Shown: positions 9,344 through 18,821 of the stretch, in pieces
Position numbering within the stretch: the stretch's first letter is position 1
How the letters are laid out: every line of letters starts with the position of its first letter
NCBI GenBank assembly: GCA_027021615.1
Contig: JALUTY010000107.1
Span: forward strand, 1 to 64,000
Direction of reading: 5' to 3'
Length of the DNA: 64,000 nt
Source: a bacterium
GTDB taxonomy: Bacteria > Desulfobacterota > Deferrisomatia > Deferrisomatales > Deferrisomataceae
Notes under the pieces: generated by a model
Seen by the model: the letters and a program-made list of their open reading frames with translations, nothing else
Databases searched by the model: none
What the model was told of the DNA's origin: nothing
Made by a program: the position numbers and the translations under genes

Positions 9344-10126
9344 CTACCCCTTCCGACGCGTCGAGGCAACGGCCTCCCGGGGGGCGTCGTCCGGCAGGGG
9401 GCGGGGTGAGCGGTAGCTCTGGCCTTCCAGGACGATCCGGTAGGCGCCGTGGCGGATCCGGTCGATGGTGGCGGCCCCCAGCAGGCGGTTGGGGAAGGCC
9501 TGGCCCCACTCGCCCAGGTCGAGGTTGCTGGTGAGGATGGTGGAGGCGCGCTCGTAGCGTTCGTTCATGAGGTCGTGGAAGTCCTCGTCCTGGGGTGGGC
9601 GCAGGGGTTTGAGGCCGAAGTCGTCGATGATGAGCAGATCGACCCGTGCCAGGGCGGCGAAGCGGCGTTCGTAGGTATCGGTGGCCCGGGCGGCATGGAG
9701 CGAGCCCAGGAGCTTAGAGGCGGAGGTAAACAGCACATCGTGGCCCTGGCGGATGGCGCAGTGGCCGATGGCCTGGGCGAGATGGCTTTTGCCGGTGCCG
9801 GTGGGGCCGACGATGAGGACACAGACCTTTTCGTGGAGGAAGCGGCAGGTGGCGACATCGAGGATGAGAGCCTTGTTGACGCCGGGGTTGAAGGCGAAAT
9901 CGAAGTTCTCGATGGTCTTCTCGCCGCGGAATCCGGCACGCCGGAACCGAAGGGCGAGCTTTTTGTGCTCGCGGCGGGCGATCTCGTCCTGGATGAGCAG
10001 GGAGAGGAACTCGGTGTAGGAGAGCTGATGCTCCACGGCCTGACGGTTTCGGGCCTCGAGGGAGTCGAGGATGCCGGAGAGGCGAAGCTGCTTGAGCAAG
10101 GGGGCGAGCTGAGGCATGGGGTTCAT
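9344..10126 (-). CDS. istB: IstB, IS21-family helper ATPase
   Basis: IstB is the AAA+ helper that remodels target DNA and stimulates the IstA transposase. The 260-aa protein has Walker A GPTGTGKSHLA and Walker B LLIIDDFG, with the DnaC-like fold typical of the family. The start is the ATG at 10126, preceded by GGAG; a longer frame upstream is GC-rich read-through. It follows istA by 61 nt. The length matches the family norm and no damage is visible. Confidence 0.95.
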   Translation of the reverse strand: MNPMPQLAPLLKQLRLSGILDSLEARNRQAVEHQLSYTEFLSLLIQDEIARREHKKLALRFRRAGFRGEKTIENFDFAFNPGVNKALILDVATCRFLHEKVCVLIVGPTGTGKSHLAQAIGHCAIRQGHDVLFTSASKLLGSLHAARATDTYERRFAALARVDLLIIDDFGLKPLRPPQDEDFHDLMNERYERASTILTSNLDLGEWGQAFPNRLLGAATIDRIRHGAYRIVLEGQSYRSPRPLPDDAPREAVASTRRKG

Positions 10127-10187
10127 GGGTTCGTCTCCGTTGAGTGGAGGGGTGGAAGAGGAACAGGCTCCGCAGTGAGGCGGCACC

Positions 10188-11774
10188 TCAGTGGGGTTCG
10201 CCGGGTCCGGGCCGCTGGGGTGCCGGGGGTGGATCCCACAGGCGCAGTTGGGTGGCATCCCGGCAGAAGCGACCCTTGCCGGTGTAGGCCTCGGCAAGCG
10301 CGGAGGGCTCGGCCGGTTCGGGCTGTTGATCGAGGCCTTTTTGGAGGATGGTCTTCACGGTGCGGTAGCGGGGGTCGTCGAAGCGAAGGGCGCGGCGGCA
10401 GGCGGCCTCCAGGCGTTCGGGCCCGAAGCGCTGGGCCAGGCGGATCACCCCCTGGGCGGCACGGAGGTTGTCGAGGACCCGGTGGGCGAACAGGCGCTCG
10501 ATGAGCTCGTGGGTGGCGGGCCCCAGGGAGCGGGCCTTCTTGAGGCACCACTGGGGATCTTGCATCCAGTAGGCCACCGCCTCCGGGGGGAGGTGATCGG
10601 CAACCGTGGAGCGCTCGCCGGGGCGAGCCAGCCGAGGGTGGGAGGCGACGAGCTCGTGGTCGAGGTAGAGCTCCACGGTCGAGGGGGTGGCGCGCAGCCA
10701 CAGCGTCTGGCGCACGAGGCGAAAGGGGGCGGAGTAGTAAGCCTTCTCGAACGTGACGTGGCAGTTGCCGTGGAGCTTCACGCGGGTCCACACGCCGATG
10801 ATGGGGGGCACGTCAGGAAGGGGGCGAAGCACGTGGCGCTCCACCTCGGCGAACCGGGTGAGGGGCCGCTCGTGGGTGGTGCCGTGGAGGCGGTTTCCGG
10901 CGGTGGAGCGGATCCACTCGTGGATCTGGCGGTTGGCGTCGGCCAAGGAGCGGAACTCGCGCAGCGGCAGAAACGAACGCTTGATGTACTTCACCCCCGA
11001 CTCCACCCGGCCCTTCTTCTTGGGGTCCTGGACGGGACAGGGGGCGATGAGGAACCCGTAGCCCTCGGCCAGCTCGGCGTAGGAGCGCTGGACCTCGGGA
11101 TCGTGGTAGCAGGCGCGCACGATGGCGCACTTGGCGTTGTCGATGATGATCCGGGCGGGAACGCCGCCGAACCACTCGAAGGCGCGGCGGTGGCAGGCGA
11201 GCCAGGTGGAGACCTTCTGGTCGGGGACGACCTCGGCGTACTGATGGCGGCTCCAGGCAAGGGTCATCACGAAGACCCAGGTGGACTGGGGCTCGCCGGT
11301 GAGGGGATGGGGGATCGTGGGCCCCTTGCCGAAGTCGACCTGGGCGGCCTCTGCGGGGGCGAACTCCAACATCACGGTGGCCTGGGGGTTGGCCTTACGG
11401 ATCCCCCGCACGAAGCGGCGCACCGAAGAGTAGTGTCCAGTATAGCCGTGCTTTCGGCACAGGGCCTCGTGGATGGTGGTGCCCTGGATGCCGAGTTCGA
11501 TCCAGCGGGTGATCTCGTCGCGGTAGCGCTCGAGGGAGGACCCGGCCCGCGGGGTGGCCCGCCCGGTGGAGCCGAGGGCCTGGGCGATGGCGGCCTCGTC
11601 GGGCACGGGGGAGTCGGGATCGAGCCAGCCGTTCTGGACGGCGAGTTCCCGGAAGGAGCTGGCCTTGGCGCGGCCCATGAGGCCGGCCTTGGCGATCTTG
11701 CGGTTGGACTCGCCGAGCCGCATGCGAACGAGGACGTTTCGGTACTGGTGCATCTCGAACCTCCGGTTGGCCAT
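10188..11774 (-). CDS. istA: IstA, IS21-family DDE transposase
   Basis: IstA excises and integrates the element. The 528-aa protein begins with MANRRFEMHQYRNVLVRMRL, the helix-turn-helix part of the family, followed by the integrase core with D in EAAQVDFGKGP, D in ARIIIDNAKC and E in KKGRVESGVKY. The C-terminal part is the usual IS21 extension. AGGAG precedes the ATG at 11774. Length and motifs are normal, so the gene appears functional. Confidence 0.95.
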   Translation of the reverse strand: MANRRFEMHQYRNVLVRMRLGESNRKIAKAGLMGRAKASSFRELAVQNGWLDPDSPVPDEAAIAQALGSTGRATPRAGSSLERYRDEITRWIELGIQGTTIHEALCRKHGYTGHYSSVRRFVRGIRKANPQATVMLEFAPAEAAQVDFGKGPTIPHPLTGEPQSTWVFVMTLAWSRHQYAEVVPDQKVSTWLACHRRAFEWFGGVPARIIIDNAKCAIVRACYHDPEVQRSYAELAEGYGFLIAPCPVQDPKKKGRVESGVKYIKRSFLPLREFRSLADANRQIHEWIRSTAGNRLHGTTHERPLTRFAEVERHVLRPLPDVPPIIGVWTRVKLHGNCHVTFEKAYYSAPFRLVRQTLWLRATPSTVELYLDHELVASHPRLARPGERSTVADHLPPEAVAYWMQDPQWCLKKARSLGPATHELIERLFAHRVLDNLRAAQGVIRLAQRFGPERLEAACRRALRFDDPRYRTVKTILQKGLDQQPEPAEPSALAEAYTGKGRFCRDATQLRLWDPPPAPQRPGPGEPH

Positions 11775-12005
11775 GGGGATCTCCTCTGAGGCTCCTGGGA
11801 AAGGGGAGCGAGGAGGATACCCCGGTGGATGGAAGTCCGAGACCCTCGGGCAGACAGATCAGGTGGCTCGATTACCCCGATCCTGGGGTGGCTCGATTAG
11901 GCGATCATCGGGTGGCCCCATTAGGCGATCATGAGGTGGCTCGATTACGGCGATCCTCGAATGGCTCCATATTGGCGATCAGCAACACTCGCACTGTGTG
12001 AGATC

Positions 12006-12049
12006 AACGGCCTCGTCCGGCGGACCGGTTCCGCCGGCGGGGCCGTTTT
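12006..12049 (+). terminator. Rho-independent terminator-like hairpin
   Basis: AACGGCC (12006-12012) pairs with GGCCGTT (12041-12047), and CCGGCGGA (12017-12024) pairs with TCCGCCGG (12030-12037), followed by TTTT. It lies just outside the IS21 right end. The transcript it once ended was interrupted by the insertion or is unknown. Confidence 0.55.
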
Positions 12050-12395
12050 CGTGTCAGCTCCTCGCGGCCGATCTGGCTCAGGATAAGGTCGGCACCGCGT
12101 GGGGTTCGGTGGACCCAACGCAACACGCAACCTCGAAAGTTCAGCCGTAAGCAGATAGACAGGCTGATTGTGTCGTACGAAGGCGGGCCCGAATCCTTCA
12201 TGGCCGGGCGGGGCTCCGGAGATGATCCACGCCCCTCACGGGCCTCCTGATAAGGAGTGGAGAGCACGCTAATCCCTGCTGTGGGGCCCGAGGTGCGTCG
12301 CGCAAGACTGGGTTCCAAGCCGAGTGGCGCGCGACATCGCGGCTAGGCCGACTGGTGGCGGTGGGAGGTTATCTCTTCAGTGATATGGAGGACTA
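12050..12395. other. Non-coding cargo sequence
   Basis: About 345 bp with no supportable gene. A minus-strand frame of about 100 codons runs through it and the hairpin to its left, but it has no ribosome site and an implausible composition. The last 20 bp hold the Shine-Dalgarno GGAGG of the next gene. Confidence 0.5.
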
Positions 12396-12881
12396 ATGAG
12401 AGCGTACACTTGTCCTTCCTGTTCGGTTGTCGTTACGGAATCGGAGAAGGCCTGGGACATGCTCACGGGGTCTGGCCTCTGCCCAAAGTGCGGCAGTGTA
12501 GTTCAAAGGGGACACCGCGAAAACGGGCATGTCAGCCCGAGCGTTGGCGCTGTGAAAGGCGGAAACAAATCAAGAGTGGATGTCAGCAAGTCAAACAACG
12601 CTGGGGGGTACCGCGCGTTGGATGGTAGGCAAAATGTTGGGAATCACTCTCCCCAGAAAGGATCTGCCCGTGCAGGGGCTACAAGTTCTCTGACCCTGAA
12701 TCGAGCTCAGCGCTGGACGCTAACTATCGCGGTACCGATTGCTGCCTATATCTTTGGTGCGGGTGTCCTAGAACTGCCGGGGTGGCAAGATTTAGGCATG
12801 ATGGACCCGGAGGAAGTCGGTAAATGGCTTGCGTTGCTGGGTGTTATCGTCTCCTTTCAGTTATGGATCTGGAGAGACTAG
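12396..12881 (+). CDS. Zinc-ribbon membrane protein of unknown function
   Basis: The 161-aa product starts with a zinc ribbon (CPSC at residues 5-8, CPKC at about 30-33). A polar, low-complexity linker follows, then two hydrophobic stretches near the C-terminus (about 112-130 and 142-158) that look like membrane helices. GGAGG lies 5 nt before the ATG at 12396. I do not recognise the family. Its place among restriction and phage-resistance genes suggests a cargo or defence accessory role, but this is inference only. Confidence 0.6.
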   Translation: MRAYTCPSCSVVVTESEKAWDMLTGSGLCPKCGSVVQRGHRENGHVSPSVGAVKGGNKSRVDVSKSNNAGGYRALDGRQNVGNHSPQKGSARAGATSSLTLNRAQRWTLTIAVPIAAYIFGAGVLELPGWQDLGMMDPEEVGKWLALLGVIVSFQLWIWRD

Positions 12882-13173
12882 TCAGTCGGCGTCTGGGCCC
12901 AATGCCTGATTCCGGACGTTGCGAAACCGGGGGACCTGTTTGGCCGCGCGGAGGAGGCGCCACCTCTTTCCACCCCCCTCCCACGGGCGCCCGCCGGAGG
13001 CGCTAAAAACAATCTTTGCATTGGGCCCTGTGTTGCTCACCGTCGTAGTGACATCGCCCCCGGCTCGCTACGCTCACCGGGGAAGCGAACCCAAACCCCT
13101 ACTTCACACGACAACTACCCTGACACAGGGAGGATGACGCGCGACGCACGACGTGCGATGTGGAGACGCGATC
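12882..13173. other. Non-coding region upstream of the restriction locus
   Basis: Nothing gene-like is seen. It probably contains the promoter for the DUF6079-remnant/hsdRMS operon, but no convincing -35/-10 pair was found. Confidence 0.4.
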
Positions 13174-13407
13174 ATGAGATATGGAAGCCTGATCCAGTTC
13201 GAGCCTATCGAGTCCGTAGTCCAGCTACGGGATGTCGATGAGGCCACAAGCGCCAGAGATCTGGTGAGCACCGGAGACATCTACGCACCCCTGGGGGCCA
13301 CGGCCGAAGATCTGCGCGACGCGCTCTGCCTCTACCAGCCCGGCATCGAGGACCTGGGCGGAGACCCGGTCGATAGTTTTCCTTCGTTGGCGGAGTTGGC
13401 GGCATGA
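13174..13407 (+). pseudogene. Internally deleted remnant of a DUF6079 (PglY-like) phage-resistance ATPase
   Basis: The 77-aa frame begins [20 protein letters not shown], which resembles the N-terminus of the large DUF6079 ATPases found with BREX-like phage-resistance systems. It then jumps to [20 protein letters not shown] and [10 protein letters not shown], which I recall from much further along the same family. The Walker motifs between them are gone, so an in-frame deletion is likely. Its stop overlaps the hsdR start (ATGA), so it may now serve as a translated leader that couples hsdR expression. Recognition is from memory of the family, not a search. Confidence 0.55.
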
Positions 13408-16064
13408 GAAACGAAGCCGACACCCGGGCGACCCTCATCGACCCGAAGCTGAAAGCCGCAGGTTGGACTGACACCCAGATCACCCGGGAGCACTACTACC
13501 AACGAGATCACCAGTACACCCAGGGCCGGGTCATCTTGGTGGGGGACCGAGTCCGGAGAGGAGAAGCCCGGAAGGTGGACTATCTCCTTCGGCTGTCGGA
13601 CGCCTTCCCGATCGCCGTCGTGGAAGCAAAGGCCGAGTCGGAGCAGGCAGAGGCAGGACTCGAGCAGGCGAAGCGCTATGCAAAGGATCTTGGGCTCGCC
13701 TTCGCCTATGCCACGAACGGTCACAAGATCATCGAGTTCGACTTCTTCACCAACTCCAGCCGGGAGATCGAACGGTTTCCCTCGCCTGACGACTTATGGA
13801 GCCGATGGCGGCAAAATGCTAGTCCAGTGGACGCCCTCGGCGTCGCTGAACCCGCCGCTGAATACGGCGCGGACAAGCGGTCCAACCCGCTCCTCCATCC
13901 ATACTGCCCCGAAACAGTGTGCGGGAGGAAGCCTTTCTACTACCAGGAGGTCGCGATCCGCGAGGTGGTAAAGCGGCTCGTGCTGGGCCGGAAACGAGTC
14001 CTCCTCACCATGGCCACGGGCACAGGGAAGACATTTGTCGCGTTTCAGGTGGTCTGGAAGCTCGTTAAGTCCGGCTGGCTTCAGAGGTTTCATCCGGAGC
14101 GTCCTGGCCGTTTGCTCTTTCTCGCCGACCGCGTGGTGTTGCGCGACCAAGCCTACAATACCTTCGCCCCGTTCGCGGATGGAACCAGTGAGCCGCGCTT
14201 CAAGATCGAAGGCCACCCACCGAACCTGAACCGGGATCTTTACTTCGGCATTTATCAGACGCTATGGAGCCCGGACGCGGAAGGGCGGCGTCTCTTTGAG
14301 AAGTTCCCTCCGGACTTCTTTGACTTCGTCATCATCGACGAGTGCCATCGTTCGGGCTTCGGGACCTGGAGGGAGATCCTTGATCACTTTGGTTCGGCTA
14401 TCCATCTCGGAATGACGGCGACACCCAAACAGGACGAGAACATCGACACCTATGCCTATTTCTGTACGGAAGAGTCCGAAGTGGCCATCGACCCCGAGGA
14501 CCCGGAACGAGGCACCTGGCGGCCGCCCGCCTACCAGTACAGCCTAGGGCGCGGCATCGAGGACGGCTTCCTGGCAAGCTACAAGGTCCACCGGGTGCGC
14601 ACAACGGTGGACGCCACGGGCCTGCATCTCGAAGATGCGGTGGAGCAGGGCGCCGAGGTCTTCATCCCCGAGGACGTGGATCCTCGCGAGTTCTACACCA
14701 CGCCCCAGTTCGAGCGGGAGATCACGCTGCCCGACCGAACGTGCGCCATGGTTAAACACCTGGCCGGGCTTCTCCGCCGCTTCGGGAAGATGGAAAAAAC
14801 CATGGTCTTCTGCGTGGACATGGAGCATGCCCGGCTGGCGGCGCGACTGCTCCAGGACGAGTTCGGCCCGGAGACCGGCTTCTCCAACTACGCTGTGCCC
14901 ATTATCTCGGAAGAGGGCGAAGAGGGGCGGCGGGCGCTCGAGGCCTTTGCCGATTCGGACAAGCCGGCACCTGTTGTGGCCACGACGGCGGAACTCCTCT
15001 CTACCGGAGTGGACGTGCCTTCCTGCCGCAACATCGTTTTCATGAAGACCCTTTCTTCCCCCATTCTCTTCAAGCAGATCATCGGCCGCGGCAGCCGGCT
15101 CGACCCCGGAACGGATAAGTACTGGTTCCGCATCATCGACTACACGGGGGCGACAAGGCTCTTCGACGAATGGGATCGTCCCCCGGTTCCTTCTCCTCAG
15201 CCTCCACCAGGCCCGCAGACTGCCACCCTTGAAGGAACGGTGCGCCACGCCGAAACCGAAGACCTCATTGTGGCAGCCAAAGTCAGCGTCCGCACCGGGC
15301 CAAACAGCCAGCAAGGCCCTATTGTGACCGACGAAAACGGTCGCTTCCGCTTCGAGAGGCTTCCGGCCGGCAAGCTCCAGCTTATCGTGAGCGCGCCCGG
15401 TTTTGCCGGCCGCACCATCGGAGTCGAGACGGTTGCGGACGAAACCACGGAAGTGGACGTGCTGCTGAAGCCAGCTAGGAAGAAGGGCGGCAAGATCCGC
15501 GTCGAAGGTCTGGAAGTGACCGTCGCCGACGAGGCGGTCTTCGTCATCGAGGCCACCGGCGAGCAACTCACCCTCCAGCAGTATCGGGACTACACGCGCC
15601 GAAGCATCCTTGAGCGCGCGCCCACACGCCGCGATCTGCGCGCCGTTTGGGTGGATAGCGCCCGCCGGCGCGCCTTCCTCGAGGAACTTCACAGATCCAG
15701 CATCCATCCGGAGGTGCTCGCCGAGGTCCTCGGACAATCCGAAGCCGACGCCCTTGATCTCCTCTGCCATATCGCCTTCGGCAGCCCCATCCGCACCCGG
15801 AGCGAACGGGCCGAGGCCTTCCGAAACCGCGAGCAGGGCTTCATCCAGCAGCACGCCGAAGGTGCCCGTCGGGTCATCCTGGAGCTTTTGGAGAAGTATC
15901 GCGTCGGCGGCATAGATGAGCTCGAACCGGAGATCTTCGGCGTGGCACCCTTCCGTGAGTGGGGCGGCGCCGCTCGCATCAGCCAATGGTTCGGCGGCGC
16001 TGCGAAGCTTGGAATCTCCCTGAATGAAATGAGACAACGCATCTACCCCGAGGAGGCTGCTTGA
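13404..16064 (+). CDS. hsdR: Type I restriction endonuclease R subunit (EcoEI-like) with an inserted beta-sandwich domain
   Basis: HsdR is the ATP-dependent translocase and nuclease of a type I restriction system. The 886-aa protein has an N-terminal nuclease domain with the PD-(D/E)xK-like pair D in KVDYLL and EAK in AVVEAKAE. A superfamily 2 helicase core follows, with TGTGKT (about residue 205), DECH (about 310), GMTATP and QIIGRGSR. It ends with an EcoEI-type C-terminal domain. Unusually, residues about 605-685 look like a carboxypeptidase-regulatory-like beta-sandwich (LEGTVRHAE..., [18 protein letters not shown]), a domain normally of secreted proteins. The start overlaps the preceding remnant and the stop overlaps hsdM (TGATG). 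Confidence 0.92.
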   Translation: MRNEADTRATLIDPKLKAAGWTDTQITREHYYQRDHQYTQGRVILVGDRVRRGEARKVDYLLRLSDAFPIAVVEAKAESEQAEAGLEQAKRYAKDLGLAFAYATNGHKIIEFDFFTNSSREIERFPSPDDLWSRWRQNASPVDALGVAEPAAEYGADKRSNPLLHPYCPETVCGRKPFYYQEVAIREVVKRLVLGRKRVLLTMATGTGKTFVAFQVVWKLVKSGWLQRFHPERPGRLLFLADRVVLRDQAYNTFAPFADGTSEPRFKIEGHPPNLNRDLYFGIYQTLWSPDAEGRRLFEKFPPDFFDFVIIDECHRSGFGTWREILDHFGSAIHLGMTATPKQDENIDTYAYFCTEESEVAIDPEDPERGTWRPPAYQYSLGRGIEDGFLASYKVHRVRTTVDATGLHLEDAVEQGAEVFIPEDVDPREFYTTPQFEREITLPDRTCAMVKHLAGLLRRFGKMEKTMVFCVDMEHARLAARLLQDEFGPETGFSNYAVPIISEEGEEGRRALEAFADSDKPAPVVATTAELLSTGVDVPSCRNIVFMKTLSSPILFKQIIGRGSRLDPGTDKYWFRIIDYTGATRLFDEWDRPPVPSPQPPPGPQTATLEGTVRHAETEDLIVAAKVSVRTGPNSQQGPIVTDENGRFRFERLPAGKLQLIVSAPGFAGRTIGVETVADETTEVDVLLKPARKKGGKIRVEGLEVTVADEAVFVIEATGEQLTLQQYRDYTRRSILERAPTRRDLRAVWVDSARRRAFLEELHRSSIHPEVLAEVLGQSEADALDLLCHIAFGSPIRTRSERAEAFRNREQGFIQQHAEGARRVILELLEKYRVGGIDELEPEIFGVAPFREWGGAARISQWFGGAAKLGISLNEMRQRIYPEEAA

Positions 16065-17563
16065 TGAACGGCCCCCAGACCCGCGAGACCCTTGCCAACG
16101 AGATCTGGCGCGCCTGCGACATTCTGCGCCGCGACAACAACTGCGGCGGCGTCATGGAGTACGTGGAGCATCTCGCTTGGCTTCTTTTCCTGCGTTTCCT
16201 CGATGCTCAGGAAGACGAGTGGGAGACCCAGGCCCAGCTCGCCGGGCGCGGCTACACGCGCATTCTGGACGGCGAGCTCCGCTGGAGCGCCTGGGCGGCC
16301 AAGGATTGGCCCGCGGACCGGCTTCTCGAGTTCGTGCACGGACGGCTGATCCCGTATCTCCAGAGCCTGGCGGGCGATCCGCTCCGCGAAACCATTCGCA
16401 GCGTTTTCGCCGAACGCAACGTGATCGTCTGCGCCTCCGGCTACAACCTCAAGGAAGTCCTCGAGATCATCAGTGGCATCGACTTTCACAGCCAAGACGA
16501 CATCTTCACAGTGTCCCAGGTTTACGAAGAGCTGCTCCGCCGCCTCGGCAACGAGAACCGCATGGCCGGCGAGTTCTACACCCCGCGGCCCGTGGTGCGT
16601 TTCGTGGTGGAAGTCGTGGCGCCGAAGATCGGCGAGACGGTTTACGACCCGGCCTGCGGCTCCTGCGGCTTCCTTGCCCAGGCCTACCTCTTCATGAAGA
16701 AAAACGAGCGGACCATCGAAGACCACAGGGCGCTTCAGGAAAAAACCTTCTTCGGCCAGGAAAAGAAGCCGCTTCCTGCCCTGCTGGGCCTCATGAACAT
16801 GGTTCTGCACGGCGTCACCGCCCCGCGCATCGTCCGCCGCAACACGCTGGAGGAGAATATCCGACAGGTGAGCGAACGTTTCGATGTCGTGCTCACCAAT
16901 CCTCCCTTCGGAGGCAAAGAAGGCCGGCACATCCAGGCCAACTTCCCGGTCCAGGCCACGGCTACAGAGCTCCTCTTCCTCCAGCACATCATGAAGAAGC
17001 TCAAGAACCATGAGGGCGCCCGCTGCGGCATGGTGGTTCCGGAAGGGACGCTCTTTCGCGGCGGTGCCTTCGCCGCGGTCAAGCAGGACCTGCTGGAGCA
17101 GTTCCACCTTCATACCGTCGTGAGCCTGCCGCCCGGCACCTTCTCGCCCTATTCGGACGTGAAGACCGCGCTCCTCTTTTTCGAGCGTCCGGGTCCGACA
17201 AAGGAGATCTGGTACTACGAGCTTTCGCTGCCCGAGAGGCTCAAGAAGTTCAGCAAGGGAAGCCCCATCCAGGACGAGCACTTCGCGAAGGCCCGTCGGC
17301 TGTGGAAGGCCTGGGACGCCTACCGCCAGGGTGAAGGTCCCCGCGAGGCCTGCCTTTCGGAGAACGCCTGGATCGTCCCGGCTGAGGAGATCAAGGAGCG
17401 CGGCTATGACCTCACCGCACGCAACCCCAACCGCAAGGAAACCGAAAACCTCCCGTCACCCATGGAGATTGTGGCGGGGCTTTTGGAGCGCGAGCGGGAG
17501 ATCCTGAGCATCGTGGAGGAGCTGGACGAGATGCTGGGCAACGGGGAGGCGAATAATGGCTGA
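16064..17563 (+). CDS. hsdM: Type I restriction-modification DNA methyltransferase M subunit
   Basis: HsdM methylates adenine in the HsdS-specified site, protecting host DNA. The 499-aa protein has the N-terminal helical HsdM domain, the S-adenosylmethionine motif YDPACGSCGF (about residue 195) and the catalytic NPPF motif in LTNPPFGGKEG (about 277), the latter diagnostic of N6-adenine methylation. GAGGAGG precedes the ATG, whose A is the last base of the hsdR stop codon. The gene overlaps hsdS by 8 nt. All motifs are intact, so the modification arm should be active. Confidence 0.96.
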   Translation: MNGPQTRETLANEIWRACDILRRDNNCGGVMEYVEHLAWLLFLRFLDAQEDEWETQAQLAGRGYTRILDGELRWSAWAAKDWPADRLLEFVHGRLIPYLQSLAGDPLRETIRSVFAERNVIVCASGYNLKEVLEIISGIDFHSQDDIFTVSQVYEELLRRLGNENRMAGEFYTPRPVVRFVVEVVAPKIGETVYDPACGSCGFLAQAYLFMKKNERTIEDHRALQEKTFFGQEKKPLPALLGLMNMVLHGVTAPRIVRRNTLEENIRQVSERFDVVLTNPPFGGKEGRHIQANFPVQATATELLFLQHIMKKLKNHEGARCGMVVPEGTLFRGGAFAAVKQDLLEQFHLHTVVSLPPGTFSPYSDVKTALLFFERPGPTKEIWYYELSLPERLKKFSKGSPIQDEHFAKARRLWKAWDAYRQGEGPREACLSENAWIVPAEEIKERGYDLTARNPNRKETENLPSPMEIVAGLLEREREILSIVEELDEMLGNGEANNG

Positions 17564-18797
17564 GGGTCCCTACAAGCTCCCCCCGGGCTGGCGTTGGGTG
17601 CGGTTGGGGGAGGTGTGCAGCATCAATCCGCGGCGTTCACGTCTTTCGAGGTGTCCGGAGGCGCCCACTACGTTTGTTCCAATGAGAGCCGTTGACGAGG
17701 AGACCGGGACCATCACGGGTGCCGAGATCCGGCCGTTCGCTCAGGTTCGGAAGGGCTACACTTATTTCCAAGAAGGGGATGTTCTTTTCGCCAAAATCAC
17801 TCCGTGCATGGAGAACGGTAAGTCAGCAATTGCGCGGAACCTTCTCGACGGCATTGGGTTCGGAACGACAGAGTTTCACGTCTTGAGGCCCACAGGAGAG
17901 GTCACTCCGGAATGGATATGGCTCTTCGTGCGAAGGGACGGTTTTCGGGCAACTGCCAAAGCGGCGTTCAGGGGTGGAGTTGGCCAACAGCGAGTGCCAG
18001 CGGAGTTCCTCCGAGAACACCCACTTCCCCTCCCCCCGCTCCCCGAACAGTGTCGCATCGTGGCGCGGATCGAGGCGCTGATGGAGCGCATCCGCGAGGC
18101 GTGGCGACTGCGCGAGGAAGCCCGCCAAGACGCCGACCGCCTCTGGCAGTCGGTCCTCGCCGACACCTTCCCCCGCCCCGGCTCCGAGCTCGCCCCGGGC
18201 TGGCGTTGGGTGCGGTTGGGGGAGGTGTGCAGCATCAATCCGCGGCGTTCACGTCTTTCGAGGTGTCCGGAGGCGCCCACTACGTTTGTTCCAATGAGAG
18301 CCGTTGACGAGGAGACCGGGACCATCACGGGTGCCGAGATCCGGCCGTTCGCTCAGGTTCGGAAGGGCTACACTTATTTCCAAGAAGGGGATGTTCTTTT
18401 CGCCAAAATCACTCCGTGCATGGAGAACGGTAAGTCAGCAATTGCGCGGAACCTTCTCGACGGCATTGGGTTCGGAACGACAGAGTTTCACGTCTTGAGG
18501 CCCACAGGAGAGGTCACTCCGGAATGGATATGGCTCTTCGTGCGAAGGGACGGTTTTCGGGCAACTGCCAAAGCGGCGTTCAGGGGTGGAGTTGGCCAAC
18601 AGCGAGTGCCAGCGGAGTTCCTCCGAGAACACCCACTTCCCCTCCCCCCGCTCCCCGAACAGTGTCGCATCGTGGCGCACCTGGAATCGGTGCGAGAGCG
18701 GGTGCAGGCGTTGAAGAATGTCCAAGAACACACCGAAGCCCACCTCAAGGAACTGGAACGCTCCATCCTGGACAAGGCCTTCCGCGGGGAGTTGTAA
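17556..18797 (+). CDS. hsdS: Type I restriction specificity subunit with two identical target-recognition domains
   Basis: HsdS sets DNA specificity through two target-recognition domains (TRDs), each reading half of a bipartite site. Here both TRDs are the same: 17581-18066 and 18193-18678 are identical over 486 bp. They are separated by a helical spacer (IVARIEALMERIREAWRLRE) and followed by a C-terminal helix (HLESVRERVQALKNVQEHTE). Natural HsdS proteins nearly always carry two different TRDs. With identical TRDs the pseudo-dyad arrangement predicts a palindromic interrupted target. The 413-aa length is normal. The event looks like recent gene conversion or duplication and would have changed specificity. 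Confidence 0.93.
   Translation: MAEGPYKLPPGWRWVRLGEVCSINPRRSRLSRCPEAPTTFVPMRAVDEETGTITGAEIRPFAQVRKGYTYFQEGDVLFAKITPCMENGKSAIARNLLDGIGFGTTEFHVLRPTGEVTPEWIWLFVRRDGFRATAKAAFRGGVGQQRVPAEFLREHPLPLPPLPEQCRIVARIEALMERIREAWRLREEARQDADRLWQSVLADTFPRPGSELAPGWRWVRLGEVCSINPRRSRLSRCPEAPTTFVPMRAVDEETGTITGAEIRPFAQVRKGYTYFQEGDVLFAKITPCMENGKSAIARNLLDGIGFGTTEFHVLRPTGEVTPEWIWLFVRRDGFRATAKAAFRGGVGQQRVPAEFLREHPLPLPPLPEQCRIVAHLESVRERVQALKNVQEHTEAHLKELERSILDKAFRGEL
17581..18678 (+). repeat. Perfect 486-bp direct repeat inside hsdS
   Basis: Copies at 17581-18066 and 18193-18678 are offset by 612 bp. They start at CCCCGGGCTGG and end at CATCGTGGCGC; flanking bases diverge at once on both sides. Perfect identity across 162 codons including third positions shows very recent duplication or gene conversion, or an assembly artefact. 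Confidence 0.95.
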
Positions 18798-18821
18798 ACT
18801 CGGGCTGCCTTAGGTGAAGCC

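Larger units (their letters stand above)
9194..11987 (-). mobile_element. Intact IS21-family insertion sequence with 5-bp target duplication
   Basis: The element contains istA and istB on the minus strand. Its left terminus, reading TGTCACGGATCGCC from 9194, is an imperfect inverted copy of the right terminus, which reads TGTTGCTGATCGCC inward from 11987. Both ends carry several further copies of a sub-terminal motif close to GATCG(C)CTAATGGAGCCAC: about four at 9200-9292 and about five at 11866-11980. CTCGC flanks the element on both sides (9189-9193 and 11988-11992), a 5-bp target duplication within the IS21-family range. Both genes are complete, so it could still be active. Confidence 0.93.

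Noticed and set aside
10191-11789. 532-codon plus-strand frame opposite istA
   Set aside because: It is an antisense shadow of the IS21 transposase gene, low in complexity and without any recognisable motif.
12004-12318. Minus-strand frame of 104 codons in the cargo
   Set aside because: It runs through a terminator-like hairpin, lacks a ribosome site and shows no family pattern.
17581-18678. hsdS repeat as an insertion sequence or CRISPR-like repeat
   Set aside because: The repeat unit is coding, in frame and bounded by TRD edges, so it is a domain duplication.
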